This document shows positions 1 through 8,975 of a stretch of 64,000 bases of DNA, piece after piece (position 1 is the first letter of the stretch; each line of letters begins with the position of its first letter). The position numbers were made by a program, and so were the translations under genes. The stretch is from Croceibacterium atlanticum (lineage in GTDB: Bacteria; Pseudomonadota; Alphaproteobacteria; Sphingomonadales; Sphingomonadaceae). Where the stretch lies: assembly GCF_001008165.2 (NCBI RefSeq), contig NZ_CP011452.2:1302001-1366000 (forward strand). The letters run 5' to 3'. Under the pieces are notes generated by a model. The model saw only the letters and a list, made by a program, of their open reading frames with translations. It made no database searches and was not told the origin of the DNA.

Positions 1-51
1 CCGCCTCGACCATATCCACCGGAAACGGAAATGGCCGATGACCGCGATCAT
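1..51 (-). CDS. 5' end of a probable small ABM-like protein (partial)
   Basis: An ATG at 51 on the minus strand overlaps the gshA stop codon as TGATG, so a translationally coupled gene is expected to leave the window at the left edge. Only 17 codons are visible. The first ten read MIAVIGHFRF, which resembles the opening strand of short antibiotic-biosynthesis-monooxygenase or quinol-monooxygenase-like proteins. The frame then reads RWIWSRR. One additional base near 19-22 would instead give a continuation ending VDMVEA, so a 1-nt deletion is possible. The family call rests on ten residues and is inference. Confidence 0.3.
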   Translation of the reverse strand, partial: MIAVIGHFRFRWIWSRR

Positions 52-1421
52 CAGAAGCTCTCTTCGTAAACCCGCGAGATGTCCCCGCCCCATTCGCCGT
101 GATATTTGTCCAGCAGACGCTGTGCGGGCACTTTTCCGCTCTCGACGATTTCCTGCAGCGGGGCGATGAAGCCTGCCTCGCTCGCGCCGCTGCCGTCATA
201 TTCGGCGCGGGCATTCAGGCCGCCGCGGGCTATTTCCAGCACGTCACGCGCCAGATCGCGCAAAGTCCCGCCACCGGGTACGGAGGCGTCGAGCGCTTCC
301 TTGGGCACCGCATTGCGCAGTGCCTCCCGCTCTTCCATCGTCCAGTTCTTCACGAGGTTCCACGCCGCATCCAGCGCAGCATCGTCATACAGCAAGCCGA
401 CCCACAAAGCCGGCAGCGCGCAGATGCGGCCCCAGGGCCCGCCATCGGCGCCGCGCATTTCGAGGAAGCTCTTCAGCCGCACTTCGGGGAAGGCGGTGGA
501 CAGATGATCCCACCAGTCGCTGGCGGTGGGCAGTTCACCCGGAAGCGCCGGCAGTTTTCCTTCCAGGAAATCGCGGAAGCTCTGGCCCGCAGCATCGATA
601 TATTTGCCTTCCCGCACCACAAAATACATCGGCACATCAAGCATATATTCGACATAGCGTTCATAGCCGAAGCCTTCATCGAAGACGAAGGGCAACATGC
701 CGGTGCGATGCGGATCGGTGTCCGACCAGATATGGCTGCGATAGGAAAGGAAGCCGTTGGGCTTGCCCTCCGTGAAAGGCGAATTGGCGAACAGGGCGGT
801 GGCCAGCGGCTGTAATGCCAGGCCGGTGCGGAACTTCTTCGCCATGTCCGCTTCGGATGAATAATCGAGATTCACCTGGATCGTGCAGGTGCGCAGCATC
901 ATGTCGAGGCCGAGCGTGCCAACACGCGGCATGTGCCGCATCATGATCTCGTACCGGCCCTTGGGCATGACCGGCAGTTCTTCGCGCGTCTTGTCCGGCC
1001 ACATGCCCAGACCGAGGAAACCGACGCCGCATTTTTCGCCAATCGCCTTCACCTGTTGCAGGTGGCGCCCGGTTTCGTTGCAGGTCTGGTGGAGATTTTG
1101 CAGCGGCGCGCCGGACAGTTCCAACTGGCCTGCCGGTTCGAGGCTGACGGTGCCGTCATCCCCGCTCATGGCGATGACCTTGCCGTTTTCCTCTATCGGT
1201 TTCCAACCGAATTCCTGCAATTGCAGCAGGATATCGCGGATACCTCCGGCTTCGTCATAAGACGGGGCGCGCTTGTCATCCCGCTTATAAACCAGCTTTT
1301 CATGTTCGGTGCCGATGCGCCACGCACTGCGTGGCTTCTCGCCCGCCTGCATCGGCGCGACGAGCTGCTCGAACCGCTCGATAGGCGGTTCCTCTCCCGC
1401 TGACGCATTGCGCGTGCTCAT
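51..1421 (-). CDS. gshA: Glutamate--cysteine ligase, plant/alphaproteobacterial type
   Basis: Catalyses the first, ATP-dependent step of glutathione synthesis in the cytoplasm, joining the gamma-carboxyl of glutamate to cysteine. The 456-residue length fits the GCS2 plant/alphaproteobacterial family, not the longer E. coli type. Family-like stretches are TEHEK (about residue 38), SLEPAGQLELSG (about 93-104, acidic metal/ATP ligands in this family) and RTCTIQVNLDYSSE in the middle. The open frame extends to 1520 but the extra residues overlap rsmE and are not family-like, so ATG 1421 is preferred; its ribosome binding site is weak. It lies 59 bp after rsmE on the same strand, and its stop overlaps the start of the next gene. 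The LigE-like GST at 43.9 kb would depend on its product. Confidence 0.93.
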   Translation of the reverse strand: MSTRNASAGEEPPIERFEQLVAPMQAGEKPRSAWRIGTEHEKLVYKRDDKRAPSYDEAGGIRDILLQLQEFGWKPIEENGKVIAMSGDDGTVSLEPAGQLELSGAPLQNLHQTCNETGRHLQQVKAIGEKCGVGFLGLGMWPDKTREELPVMPKGRYEIMMRHMPRVGTLGLDMMLRTCTIQVNLDYSSEADMAKKFRTGLALQPLATALFANSPFTEGKPNGFLSYRSHIWSDTDPHRTGMLPFVFDEGFGYERYVEYMLDVPMYFVVREGKYIDAAGQSFRDFLEGKLPALPGELPTASDWWDHLSTAFPEVRLKSFLEMRGADGGPWGRICALPALWVGLLYDDAALDAAWNLVKNWTMEEREALRNAVPKEALDASVPGGGTLRDLARDVLEIARGGLNARAEYDGSGASEAGFIAPLQEIVESGKVPAQRLLDKYHGEWGGDISRVYEESF

Positions 1422-1480
1422 GCGCAGCCCGTTAGGGAAGTCCGCGCCGCTGCGCCAGAGCAATTTGCATTTATCCGCTT

Positions 1481-2236
1481 CTATGCGCGCTTGTGCCAGT
1501 CTCCGGCCACTGCCATCCAAATTGCACCGGCGGCAATTGCGGCCGTTTCGCCGCGCAGAATTCGCGGACCGAGCGAGATCGGCCGCGCCTGGCCCAGCGC
1601 CCGCACGGCTTCGCGTTCGGCATCGTCGAAACCGCCTTCCGGGCCGATCAGCAGCGCGGCAGGGCCGGAATGCGCGGCAAATGCCTCGGCCGCAGGCTCT
1701 CCCCCCAGTTCGTCAGCAAAGAACAGCGCCCGGTCTTCCGGCCAGTCGCGCAGGAGAGCCTCCAGCTTTGTCACCCCCGCCAGTTCGGGCAAGGCAGTGC
1801 GCGCGCATTGTTCGGCGGCTTCGGTCACGATCATGCCAGCCCGGTCCGGGTTGAGCTTGTCCGCGACGCAGCGCCTGGTCAGCACGGGAACGATGCGCCG
1901 CACGCCCAGTTCGGTTGCCTTTTCCAGCACCAGATCGAAGCGGTCCTTCTTCAGCAGTGCCGGGCACAGCCAGAAATCGGGCACTTGTTCGCGCGGGCGC
2001 AGGCGCTCCACCGCCTGCAATTCGACGCTTCGCTTGCTGGAGGAGAGAACTTTCGCCGCCCATTCGCCTGTGTCGTCATCGCAGAGAATCACGGCATCGC
2101 CTTCCCCCACGCGCATCACCTTGGTCAGGTAATGCGCCTGGTTGCCCGCCACATGGACGGGCATATCAGCGGCAAGCGGGCCAGTGACGAACAGGCGCGG
2201 TGCGCTTCGCGGCGGCCAGGCGGGGGCGGCAGGCAT
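1481..2236 (-). CDS. rsmE: 16S rRNA (uracil(1498)-N3)-methyltransferase
   Basis: SPOUT-class SAM-dependent enzyme that methylates U1498 of 16S rRNA in the 30S subunit. The 251-residue protein has the normal family length. An N-terminal PUA-like region precedes the C-terminal SPOUT domain, where GPEGGF (about residue 198) and LGPRILRGETA (about 222) form the knotted SAM-binding site. The ATG at 2236 is the only sensible start. It is the first gene of an apparent rsmE-gshA unit and is transcribed divergently from ubiA, with about 65 bp for both promoters. Confidence 0.95.
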   Translation of the reverse strand: MPAAPAWPPRSAPRLFVTGPLAADMPVHVAGNQAHYLTKVMRVGEGDAVILCDDDTGEWAAKVLSSSKRSVELQAVERLRPREQVPDFWLCPALLKKDRFDLVLEKATELGVRRIVPVLTRRCVADKLNPDRAGMIVTEAAEQCARTALPELAGVTKLEALLRDWPEDRALFFADELGGEPAAEAFAAHSGPAALLIGPEGGFDDAEREAVRALGQARPISLGPRILRGETAAIAAGAIWMAVAGDWHKRA

Positions 2237-2300
2237 GGCTGGCCACTATCCTTCCGGGAGGCTAGGAGGCAAGCCCAGGAGTCAGGCCCAGGAGCCAGAG

Positions 2301-3203
2301 ATGGCGGATACGATCACCCCCGACAGCGAACATCGCGGCCTTGTGGCGCGGCTGCCGCAGAAGATGCGGGATTATGCCATGCTGGCCCGTTTCGATCGCC
2401 CGATCGGCTGGTGGCTGCTGTTCTGGCCTTGCGCATGGGGCGTTTGGCTGACCGGCGCCGGATTGCAATTGCAATTGCTGGCCTGGCTGCTTCTGGGCAG
2501 CATCGCCATGCGCGGCGCGGGCTGTGTCTATAACGATATTGTCGATGCCGATCTGGACCGGCAGGTTGCCCGCACGGCCAGCCGCCCTGTCGCCAGTGGC
2601 CGGGTTTCCCGCAAGGCGGCCTGGGTCTGGCTGCTCGTGCTATGCGCCATCGGTCTGATCGTGCTGCTGCAATTACGGTGGGAGGCGCAGCTTGTGGCGC
2701 TGGGCAGCCTGCTGCTCGTCGCCGCTTATCCTTTCATGAAACGCATCACCGGCTTTCCGCAGGCATGGCTGGGGCTGGTATTCACCTGGGGCGCGCCGGT
2801 GGGCTGGGTCGCCCTCCGGTCGGACAGGCTGGACGTGCTGGCCGCGCTCTATGCCGGTTCGATCTTCTGGTGCATCGGATATGATACGATCTATGCCCTG
2901 CAGGACCGGGAAGATGATGCGCTGGTCGGCATCGGATCCAGCGCGCTGACACTGGGCAACCGGGTGCAGGAAGGCGTCATCGCCTTTTATTGCCTCGCCC
3001 TGACTTTCTGGGGCCTTGCCCTGTGGCTGTTCCGGCAGGACTGGATCGCCCTTCTGGCATTGCTCCCCGCGGCGGCCCACCTGATGTGGCAGGCCTTTAC
3101 GGTGAATGGCGAGGATGCGGACAACCCGCTGGCGCGTTTCCGTTCCAACCGTTTTGCCGGTTTGCTGGTGGCGCTGGCCTGCCTGGTGGTCGGCAACGCC
3201 TGA
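2301..3203 (+). CDS. ubiA: 4-hydroxybenzoate polyprenyltransferase
   Basis: Integral membrane prenyltransferase that attaches the polyprenyl tail to 4-hydroxybenzoate in ubiquinone synthesis. The first Asp-rich motif NDIVDADLD is at about residues 78-86 and the second, DREDD, follows near residue 200; both bind Mg-prenyl diphosphate. Several hydrophobic helices alternate through the 300 residues. The start was set at ATG 2301 because it follows a good AGGAG-like site and gives the usual N-terminus; an in-frame extension to 2142 lies inside rsmE. The gene is convergent with the following methyltransferase, with only 3 bp between stop codons. Ubiquinone made here would feed the respiratory chain ending in the ctaCDE oxidase. 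Confidence 0.95.
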   Translation: MADTITPDSEHRGLVARLPQKMRDYAMLARFDRPIGWWLLFWPCAWGVWLTGAGLQLQLLAWLLLGSIAMRGAGCVYNDIVDADLDRQVARTASRPVASGRVSRKAAWVWLLVLCAIGLIVLLQLRWEAQLVALGSLLLVAAYPFMKRITGFPQAWLGLVFTWGAPVGWVALRSDRLDVLAALYAGSIFWCIGYDTIYALQDREDDALVGIGSSALTLGNRVQEGVIAFYCLALTFWGLALWLFRQDWIALLALLPAAAHLMWQAFTVNGEDADNPLARFRSNRFAGLLVALACLVVGNA

Positions 3204-3206
3204 CGA

Positions 3207-4565
3207 TTATTCGGCCGGCTGCGCACGTCCTGGCTGGCCCGGCCGCACGGCCGCCAGCAGGCGTGCCAGCGGCGCGGTGATGAGCCCGTGCGCCTGCATC
3301 CATGCATGATATTGCCCATAGCGCGCATCCTCTGCCAGAAGATGCGCTTCTTCCGTCCTGGCACGCCAGAAATAGACCGCGCTGACACAGCCGAGAAACA
3401 CCGTGTTGCGAATCGCATCCACGGCAGAGGCGCTGGTGACGAGGAATGGCAGAACCGACAGCCACCAGAACAGGTTCTTGGACAGATAGGCCGGGTGCCG
3501 CGTGAAGCGATAGGGCCCGTTGGTGATGATGCCGCGATAGGTAAGATTGGAAAAGCGGATGCCGAAAGCCACTGTCGCCCAGGCGTAGATCGCGGTCAGG
3601 AATACCAGCATCGCGGCCCATCCCCACAGCAGGATTGGCTGCCCGGCAAACCAGTATCCCCAGCCCGCCGTATTATATTCGTACTGGATCATCCCGCCAT
3701 TACCCATGAAGGCATAGACAAAGGGCGGGTAACAGATCAGCGCCGCCAGCCAGCCGGCGATAAAGGGATTGCCGCTGCGTATATGAGCATCCAGCGGGCG
3801 CAGGGTCAGCAGATAGCCGACCGTCCCGATCTGCACGTCCACCACGAAAAGCAGTTCGAACAAATGGGTGCCCAGCGCCACCGGGTTGGACAGGATCGCG
3901 CCGTAATCGGCTTCGACCACATGGGCAAAACCCGGCGGAAGGATGGAGATCATGAAGGCGCCGAAGAAGCCCTTGATGATCCAGGCCCGCCAGTGCTTCT
4001 TCACCTGTTCCGGATCCCAGGCTTCCCGGCCCAGCAACAGGGCCCCGAAATGCCAGCTATGATCGCGCGGATCGACCATCCGCCGGTCCAGCCAGAATAT
4101 ATAGGGAATGGAGAGCAGGAAGATCGGTATCGCCGCCCAGCCGATTATGCGCATGGCGAAGAGATACTGCCCGTCCCAATACCAGCGGCCCAGGCAATAG
4201 AACGCCCCGATCAGCAGCCATGTGGCCCACAGGCCGGCCAGCTTCGTCAGGGAAATCCGCCGGATCTGAGAAAGGGGACGCACATTGTCCCAATCGATAC
4301 CCGTGGAGGGGCGGCGATGGACCTTTTCAACCAATACGGACCAGGCCGCCATGGCGATGCCCACCAGAACCATGGACAGCAACGCCGCATGGGGGCCGGA
4401 CATGACTTCACGCGGCGCGTTCAGGCCGAACAGATCGACGATTCCCGGCCAGAACCGGCAGAAGGCAATCCAGGCCAGCAGCACCAGCAGCCCGACAAAT
4501 CCGACATGCCAGGAGACATCGCTCTCCGGCCGGCGCAGGGGCATGGTTCTAGAATGCGCGTTCAT
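3207..4565 (-). CDS. Large integral membrane methyltransferase (ICMT/PEMT superfamily)
   Basis: A 452-residue polytopic membrane protein. The C-terminal ~130 residues look like the isoprenylcysteine carboxyl methyltransferase/phospholipid methyltransferase fold: GPYRFTRHPAYLSKN is the SAM-binding RHPxY region, and a later acidic stretch (RTEEAHLLAEDARYGQY) supplies the paired Glu residues. The N-terminal two thirds hold about seven additional hydrophobic segments and resemble neither simple ICMT nor sterol reductases closely enough to name a substrate. The stretch GIRFSNLTYRGI just before the methyltransferase core is also seen in sterol-reductase-like relatives. A GTG at 4568 directly precedes the ATG at 4565; either could initiate. 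Substrate unknown; a membrane lipid or prenylated compound is inferred. Confidence 0.75.
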   Translation of the reverse strand: MNAHSRTMPLRRPESDVSWHVGFVGLLVLLAWIAFCRFWPGIVDLFGLNAPREVMSGPHAALLSMVLVGIAMAAWSVLVEKVHRRPSTGIDWDNVRPLSQIRRISLTKLAGLWATWLLIGAFYCLGRWYWDGQYLFAMRIIGWAAIPIFLLSIPYIFWLDRRMVDPRDHSWHFGALLLGREAWDPEQVKKHWRAWIIKGFFGAFMISILPPGFAHVVEADYGAILSNPVALGTHLFELLFVVDVQIGTVGYLLTLRPLDAHIRSGNPFIAGWLAALICYPPFVYAFMGNGGMIQYEYNTAGWGYWFAGQPILLWGWAAMLVFLTAIYAWATVAFGIRFSNLTYRGIITNGPYRFTRHPAYLSKNLFWWLSVLPFLVTSASAVDAIRNTVFLGCVSAVYFWRARTEEAHLLAEDARYGQYHAWMQAHGLITAPLARLLAAVRPGQPGRAQPAE

Positions 4566-4626
4566 CACGCGCGGCTTACGTCCTAAGGGTTAAGGGGCCG
4601 GTAATGGCCCCGCCCCCGTTCCAGCC

Positions 4627-5976
4627 TCAGCGCCAGGCGGTTATCTTCCCGCCATCGTCCAGTATGTAGAGCGTGCCATTGGCGACGATCGGCGCGAGAG
4701 AGACATCGTCACCCAGTTTCGTGAAGGGCGTTTCCGTCCCCGTCTGCAGATCGACGGAACTCACCACGCCTTCGGAACTGGCGATCCACAATTTGTTGCC
4801 CGCCAGCACGGGGCCCACCCAGAAGATCGGCTTTTCGCGCTTGTCCGGATTGCCCCAGCGTTCAAGCTGGGTGACCCAGCGCACGCGGCCCGTTTCGCGG
4901 GCAATCGCCAGCAGGCGCGCATCGCTGGTCAGGGTGAAGATCCATTCACCGGCCACGGCAGGGGTGGAAATGCCCGCCAGGGTCAGTTCCCACAGGCGCT
5001 GCCCCGTCACCAGTTCATAGGCGGCCATGCGTCCGCCCTGGCCCAGCGCATAGACACGGCCCTGGTCGATGATCGGATCGGCATCCACATCGGTCAGCGT
5101 GCCAACCTGGGTGGAAATGGAAGTGCGGGCCAGCGCGTCGGACCACAATGTGCGGCCATTTTCATAGCGATAGGCAACCACTTCGCCCTGCGAATAGCCG
5201 GCGATGACCGTGCCCTGCCCGGCCGCGGGGGCGGCCACGCCGAACACGCCGGACTGGCCGGTGGCGGCGGCTTCCTGCCACAATTGCGAACCGTCATTCA
5301 TGTTCAGCGCATGGATCTGGTTATCCTGCGTCATCACGTAAACGGCATTGAAGGCCACGGTTGGCGCGCCGCGCAGCGGGCCTGCCGGGCGGGTCTTCCA
5401 GATCTGTTCGCCGGTTTCGGCATTGATGGCCACCACGTCGCCCGCGCCATTGGTGGCATAGACGCGGCCATCATTGAAGCTGACGCCGCCGCCAAATGCG
5501 ACGTCGCGCATATTGCCATCAACCTCGATCCGGTGCGTCCACAGGCGCGATCCATTCTCTGCATTGAAGGCGTGAACCTGGCCATCCGTATCGACCGCGA
5601 ACAGCTTGCCATTGCCGACCACTGGCGAGGCGGCGAGGCGGCGCTTCTTGTTCGAGCCGGGGATCGAAGCGGTCCATGCGCGCACCGGCTGTTCCGCCAG
5701 TTCGACATGGCCAATCGCATTGGAGGCAGTGCCGCCCGCCTGCGCCCAGTCTTCATTCCGCCGGGCGGTGGGAACCACGACCGACACGCCTTCAAGCGCC
5801 GGATCGGCCTTCACTTCGGTGGCGATGCGCGACAGGATCGGCGTGCGGTTGCCGACCGTCGGCGTAGAGGGCTTGTCCTTGCCGCCACCCAGCGCACCGC
5901 AGGCGGAAAGGCCGGCGAACAGGGCGCCGGCCATCAGGGCCCGGCCTATCGAACGGATGGAACTTGCCGTCTGCAT
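4627..5976 (-). CDS. bamB: Outer membrane assembly lipoprotein BamB
   Basis: Beta-propeller lipoprotein of the BAM complex, which folds outer-membrane beta-barrel proteins from the periplasmic side. The signal peptide ends in the lipobox LSAC (Cys at about residue 25). The rest contains repeated PQQ-like propeller blades, visible as recurring GSRLW, GEQIWKT, GSQLW, GRTLW and GQRLW motifs. The 449-residue length suits alphaproteobacterial BamB. Start ATG 5976 is chosen because it follows GAGGGA and gives the lipoprotein signal; the upstream extension overlaps the preceding gene. It sits just after a YfgM-like gene, the order also known in E. coli (yfgM-bamB). Confidence 0.93.
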   Translation of the reverse strand: MQTASSIRSIGRALMAGALFAGLSACGALGGGKDKPSTPTVGNRTPILSRIATEVKADPALEGVSVVVPTARRNEDWAQAGGTASNAIGHVELAEQPVRAWTASIPGSNKKRRLAASPVVGNGKLFAVDTDGQVHAFNAENGSRLWTHRIEVDGNMRDVAFGGGVSFNDGRVYATNGAGDVVAINAETGEQIWKTRPAGPLRGAPTVAFNAVYVMTQDNQIHALNMNDGSQLWQEAAATGQSGVFGVAAPAAGQGTVIAGYSQGEVVAYRYENGRTLWSDALARTSISTQVGTLTDVDADPIIDQGRVYALGQGGRMAAYELVTGQRLWELTLAGISTPAVAGEWIFTLTSDARLLAIARETGRVRWVTQLERWGNPDKREKPIFWVGPVLAGNKLWIASSEGVVSSVDLQTGTETPFTKLGDDVSLAPIVANGTLYILDDGGKITAWR

Positions 5977-6001
5977 CGTGTGATTTCCCTCAATCCCGAT
6001 C

Positions 6002-6784
6002 TTACTGGGCCGCGGCGCCGGGGCCGGCCTCTTGCTGGATTTCGGCCAAAGCCGCGTCCACATCCTCGATCGCGTCATAGCCGAGCAGGCCGGCCAGTTG
6101 GCGCGCACGCGATTTCAGCGTTTCGGGGACAGTGTCACTCTTGGCGATCTCCGCGAAAAGCGGGCCGGCGAGATCGGGCTTGTCCTGATCAAGATAGGCC
6201 ATGCCGACCAGTTCGCCCGCGCTGCCGAACCACGGATTGCCGGGCACGGCCAGCGGCTTCAGCCGGTCGATAATTTCCTGCGGTTTCAGATTGTCGTAAT
6301 TGGCAGCAACCGACCGGACAGCGGCAAGATCGCGATAGGGTTCAGGCGCATCGCCGTCCGCCGCCACTTCATCATACAGCCTGATCGCTTCCTGCGCCTT
6401 GCCATCCTGCAACGCGATACCGGCGCGCACCAGCTTGGCGGGAACCGCAACGCCGGATGCACCTTCGCCGATCAGCGCGGCCAATTCCTGATCGGCCTGT
6501 GAAGCGCGCCCGGCATCCAGTTCGTCCAGTGCGGTGACCAGCTCTTCCGATTTGCCTTCCAGCACGCCTTCCTGCCGGTCCGTCCAGAAAAGCCAGCCAC
6601 CGAAAGCAGCGAGCCCGAGAACCAGGGCGACGCCAACGGGAATGCCCCATTTCTTGACTGTCTGGCCGACTTTGTCCTGACGGACAGCCTCGTCGACCTC
6701 GCGCATCAGCATGTCCTTTTCGGCCTGCTGGCGTGCGGCAAGCTTTTCGGCGCGTTTTTTCTCTTCTTCGGGTGTCAGGGCCAC
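6002..6784 (-). CDS. YfgM-like single-pass membrane TPR protein
   Basis: A 260-residue protein with a charged cytoplasmic N-terminus, one membrane segment (about residues 47-67, WGIPVGVALVLGLAAFGG) and a C-terminal tetratricopeptide-type region exposed to the periplasm. This layout matches the YfgM/TPR_21 family, an ancillary SecYEG/periplasmic chaperone partner in E. coli. Position immediately upstream of bamB, 25 bp apart, supports this and suggests co-transcription. The start codon is GTG at 6784; no strong Shine-Dalgarno is visible, but the MALTPEEEKK N-terminus is family-like. The tail is Ala/Gly-rich. Confidence 0.85.
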   Translation of the reverse strand: MALTPEEEKKRAEKLAARQQAEKDMLMREVDEAVRQDKVGQTVKKWGIPVGVALVLGLAAFGGWLFWTDRQEGVLEGKSEELVTALDELDAGRASQADQELAALIGEGASGVAVPAKLVRAGIALQDGKAQEAIRLYDEVAADGDAPEPYRDLAAVRSVAANYDNLKPQEIIDRLKPLAVPGNPWFGSAGELVGMAYLDQDKPDLAGPLFAEIAKSDTVPETLKSRARQLAGLLGYDAIEDVDAALAEIQQEAGPGAAAQ

Positions 6785-6914
6785 GGTTGCGCTTTTCCGG
6801 AAAATGCTTCTGGGTCGGGTTAAAGTCTCGGCCCGCGCTGTTAGGCGGATGAGCGGTCCAATTCAATTGTGGATTGGTGCCTGTCCCCCGACGGGTGAAT
6901 GCCGGATGAAGGCG

Positions 6915-8050
6915 CTAATTGCGGCCCATCAAACCCCAATAGAGCGCACGATACCGTTCCACCATGCGCGCCTCGTCATATTCGGCGCTGGCGCGGGCAC
7001 GGTTCGCGGCGCCCACTTTCTTGCGCAGGGCAGCGTCACCGGCCAGCTCCTGCAACGCCCGGGCCAACCCCTCTTCATCCTCCGCAGCGGCCAGATAGGG
7101 GCCATTCTCGCTGGCCAGCATGGACCCGACATCGCCCACGCGCGGCGCGGCAACCGGCAGGCCGGCGGCCATCGCCTCCACCACGGAAATCGGGAATTGT
7201 TCGGAATGGGATGACAGGGCAAAAATATCGAACAGGCCGACCAGCTTCTCCGGCTGATCCACGTGACCGGGAAGATGCAGCCGGTCCTCGATCCCGCACC
7301 GTTCGGCCTCGGCCATGATCGCATCCCGCTCCGGCCCTTCCCCGGCGATGACAAGCTGCCATTCCTCCGGCAATTTGCTGACCGCGCGGACCAGTGCGGT
7401 GAGGTTCTTCACCTTGCGCAATCCGGCCAGGGTGCCGACCCATTTTTCCCCGCGATGCTTGACCAGCCGCGGCAGGGCATCCCGCTTCGGCCTGGCAAGA
7501 TAGGCGGCAGTGTCGATACCGTTGGGGATCAGGCGCACACGGCTGCGCGGCTGCTGCCACACTTCCAGCGCGATCCGTTCAAGATTGCGCGATGGCACGA
7601 CCAGCGCCGCCGTCCGGCCCAGCGCGATCCGGCGATAGAGATTGCGGCTCGTCTTCAGCCGGTTCTTCTCATCCTCGTTGAAGCCATCCTCGTGATGAAC
7701 CAGCGGCGCCAGCTTGTAGACATCGGCGAACAATGTCTGCGCCATCACCGCATCCAGCGCGCCCCAATTATAGGTGCAGATCAGGTCATAGCCGCTCATC
7801 GCTTCGGCAATCTTGCGCAGGCGCCCCGGCCATGGCTTGCCCTTCAGCGAAGGGAAGACCGGCCATTTGACCCGTGCCCCCTTTCCAAGACGGGAGGCCG
7901 CGCCGCGCCGCTGCGGATCGGCCGAAACGATTGCATGTTCCGCAGCATCGCCAAATGCGTTGATCAACTGCACGCAGCGCAATTCCTTCCCCCGGCATCG
8001 AAGGAGGAATGGAGATGCAGGATGCGCGGCCTTCCCTGCTTCCCGGTCAT
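6915..8050 (-). pseudogene. Glycosyltransferase family 4, interrupted by a 1-nt frameshift near its start
   Basis: A GT-B fold, GT4-type glycosyltransferase of about 378 residues if one frameshift is corrected. The ATG at 8050 overlaps the preceding hydrolase stop (ATGA) and reads MTGKQGRPRILHLHSSFDAG, the expected N-terminus with the acceptor-domain strand. In the run of five C (five G on the coding strand) at 7989-7993 the frame is lost: as written the peptide ends after 28 codons, whereas one more G gives DAGGKELRCVQLINAFG and continues without interruption to 6915. Downstream motifs are intact: RLIPNGIDT, LPGHV, and the donor-site SEQFPISVVEAMAAGLPV. The isolated position in a G homopolymer suggests either a sequencing/assembly indel or a recent inactivating mutation. 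Sugar donor and acceptor are unknown. Confidence 0.8.
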
Positions 8051-8910
8051 GCGCATTTTGCCAGCAATGCGGCGATTGCCTGTTGCGCCAGCGGTTCTTC
8101 CAGGGTCGGCGCATGGCCTTTACCCGGTATGACAACCGCTTCCATGTCCGGCACTTCCTTCTGCATCCGGGCCAGGGTGCCGGTGGAAAGTATGTCCGAC
8201 AATTCACCCCGCAGGGTCAGCAGCGGGCGCCCCGCCAGGGCGCGAAATGCCGGCCACATGTCATGGGGCTCGGCCCCTTGCGGCGCATGAAAAGGCTCTG
8301 CAATTTTCATATCGTAATCGAAGGCAATGCGCCCGCTGCCACCCACGCACATCATCCGCTTGGACAGGCGCAACCAGTCCGACAGTTCGAATTCGGGATA
8401 AGCATCCCCATTCTGTTCCTTCAGCGCCCGCGCGGCGTGAATCCAGGTGGGAAAGCTGCGCCCCTGCCCCACATAGTCGCGGATCCGGTCCAGCCCGTCT
8501 TCTTCCACTTCCGGGCCGATATCGTTCAGCACCACGCCCGCGAACCGATCGGCCGATTGCAGCGCCAGCAACATGATCACGATCCCGCCCAGCGATGTGC
8601 CGATCGCCACGACCCGGCCCAGCTCCGCCTGATCGAACAGGGCGGCAATGTCCGCGACATAGGATGCAGGCGTATAGCTGGCGGGATCCCTGGCATAATC
8701 GCTCTGCCCGCGTCCGCGCAGATCGGGGCAGACCACGCGCCATTCCCCGGCAAAGGCATCGGCCACCGGCTCGAAATCGCGGGCATTGCGGGTCAGGCCG
8801 GGGATGCACAGGATCGCCGGGCGATCATCGCGCCCGGGATAATCGCGATAACGCAGCGTCAGCCCATCCGCGCTCGTCCACTCGCCTTCTGTATAAGGGG
8901 CTTCGCCCAT
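8047..8910 (-). CDS. Alpha/beta hydrolase fold protein
   Basis: Cytoplasmic alpha/beta hydrolase of 287 residues. Visible features are the oxyanion region IPGLTRNARDFEP, the nucleophile elbow GTSLGG (Ser in the GxSxG-like turn), the acid in GELSDILS and the catalytic His in GKGHAPTLEEP. Esterase or lactonase-type chemistry is likely; the substrate cannot be named. Two starts are possible, GTG 8937 and ATG 8910; ATG 8910 follows a GGGAC stretch and is preferred. Its stop overlaps the start of the glycosyltransferase, so the two are probably translationally coupled. It diverges from selO. Confidence 0.85.
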   Translation of the reverse strand: MGEAPYTEGEWTSADGLTLRYRDYPGRDDRPAILCIPGLTRNARDFEPVADAFAGEWRVVCPDLRGRGQSDYARDPASYTPASYVADIAALFDQAELGRVVAIGTSLGGIVIMLLALQSADRFAGVVLNDIGPEVEEDGLDRIRDYVGQGRSFPTWIHAARALKEQNGDAYPEFELSDWLRLSKRMMCVGGSGRIAFDYDMKIAEPFHAPQGAEPHDMWPAFRALAGRPLLTLRGELSDILSTGTLARMQKEVPDMEAVVIPGKGHAPTLEEPLAQQAIAALLAKCA

Positions 8911-8975
8911 CGACCCGTCCCATTGATCCGGCCACACGGTTGCGCGGCCGCCATTCCGTGCCCACTAATGGAAGG

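Noticed and set aside
3288-4586. 432-residue plus-strand ORF opposite the membrane methyltransferase
   Set aside because: A complementary shadow rich in Gln/Arg/Gly/His, with no hydrophobic or catalytic pattern.
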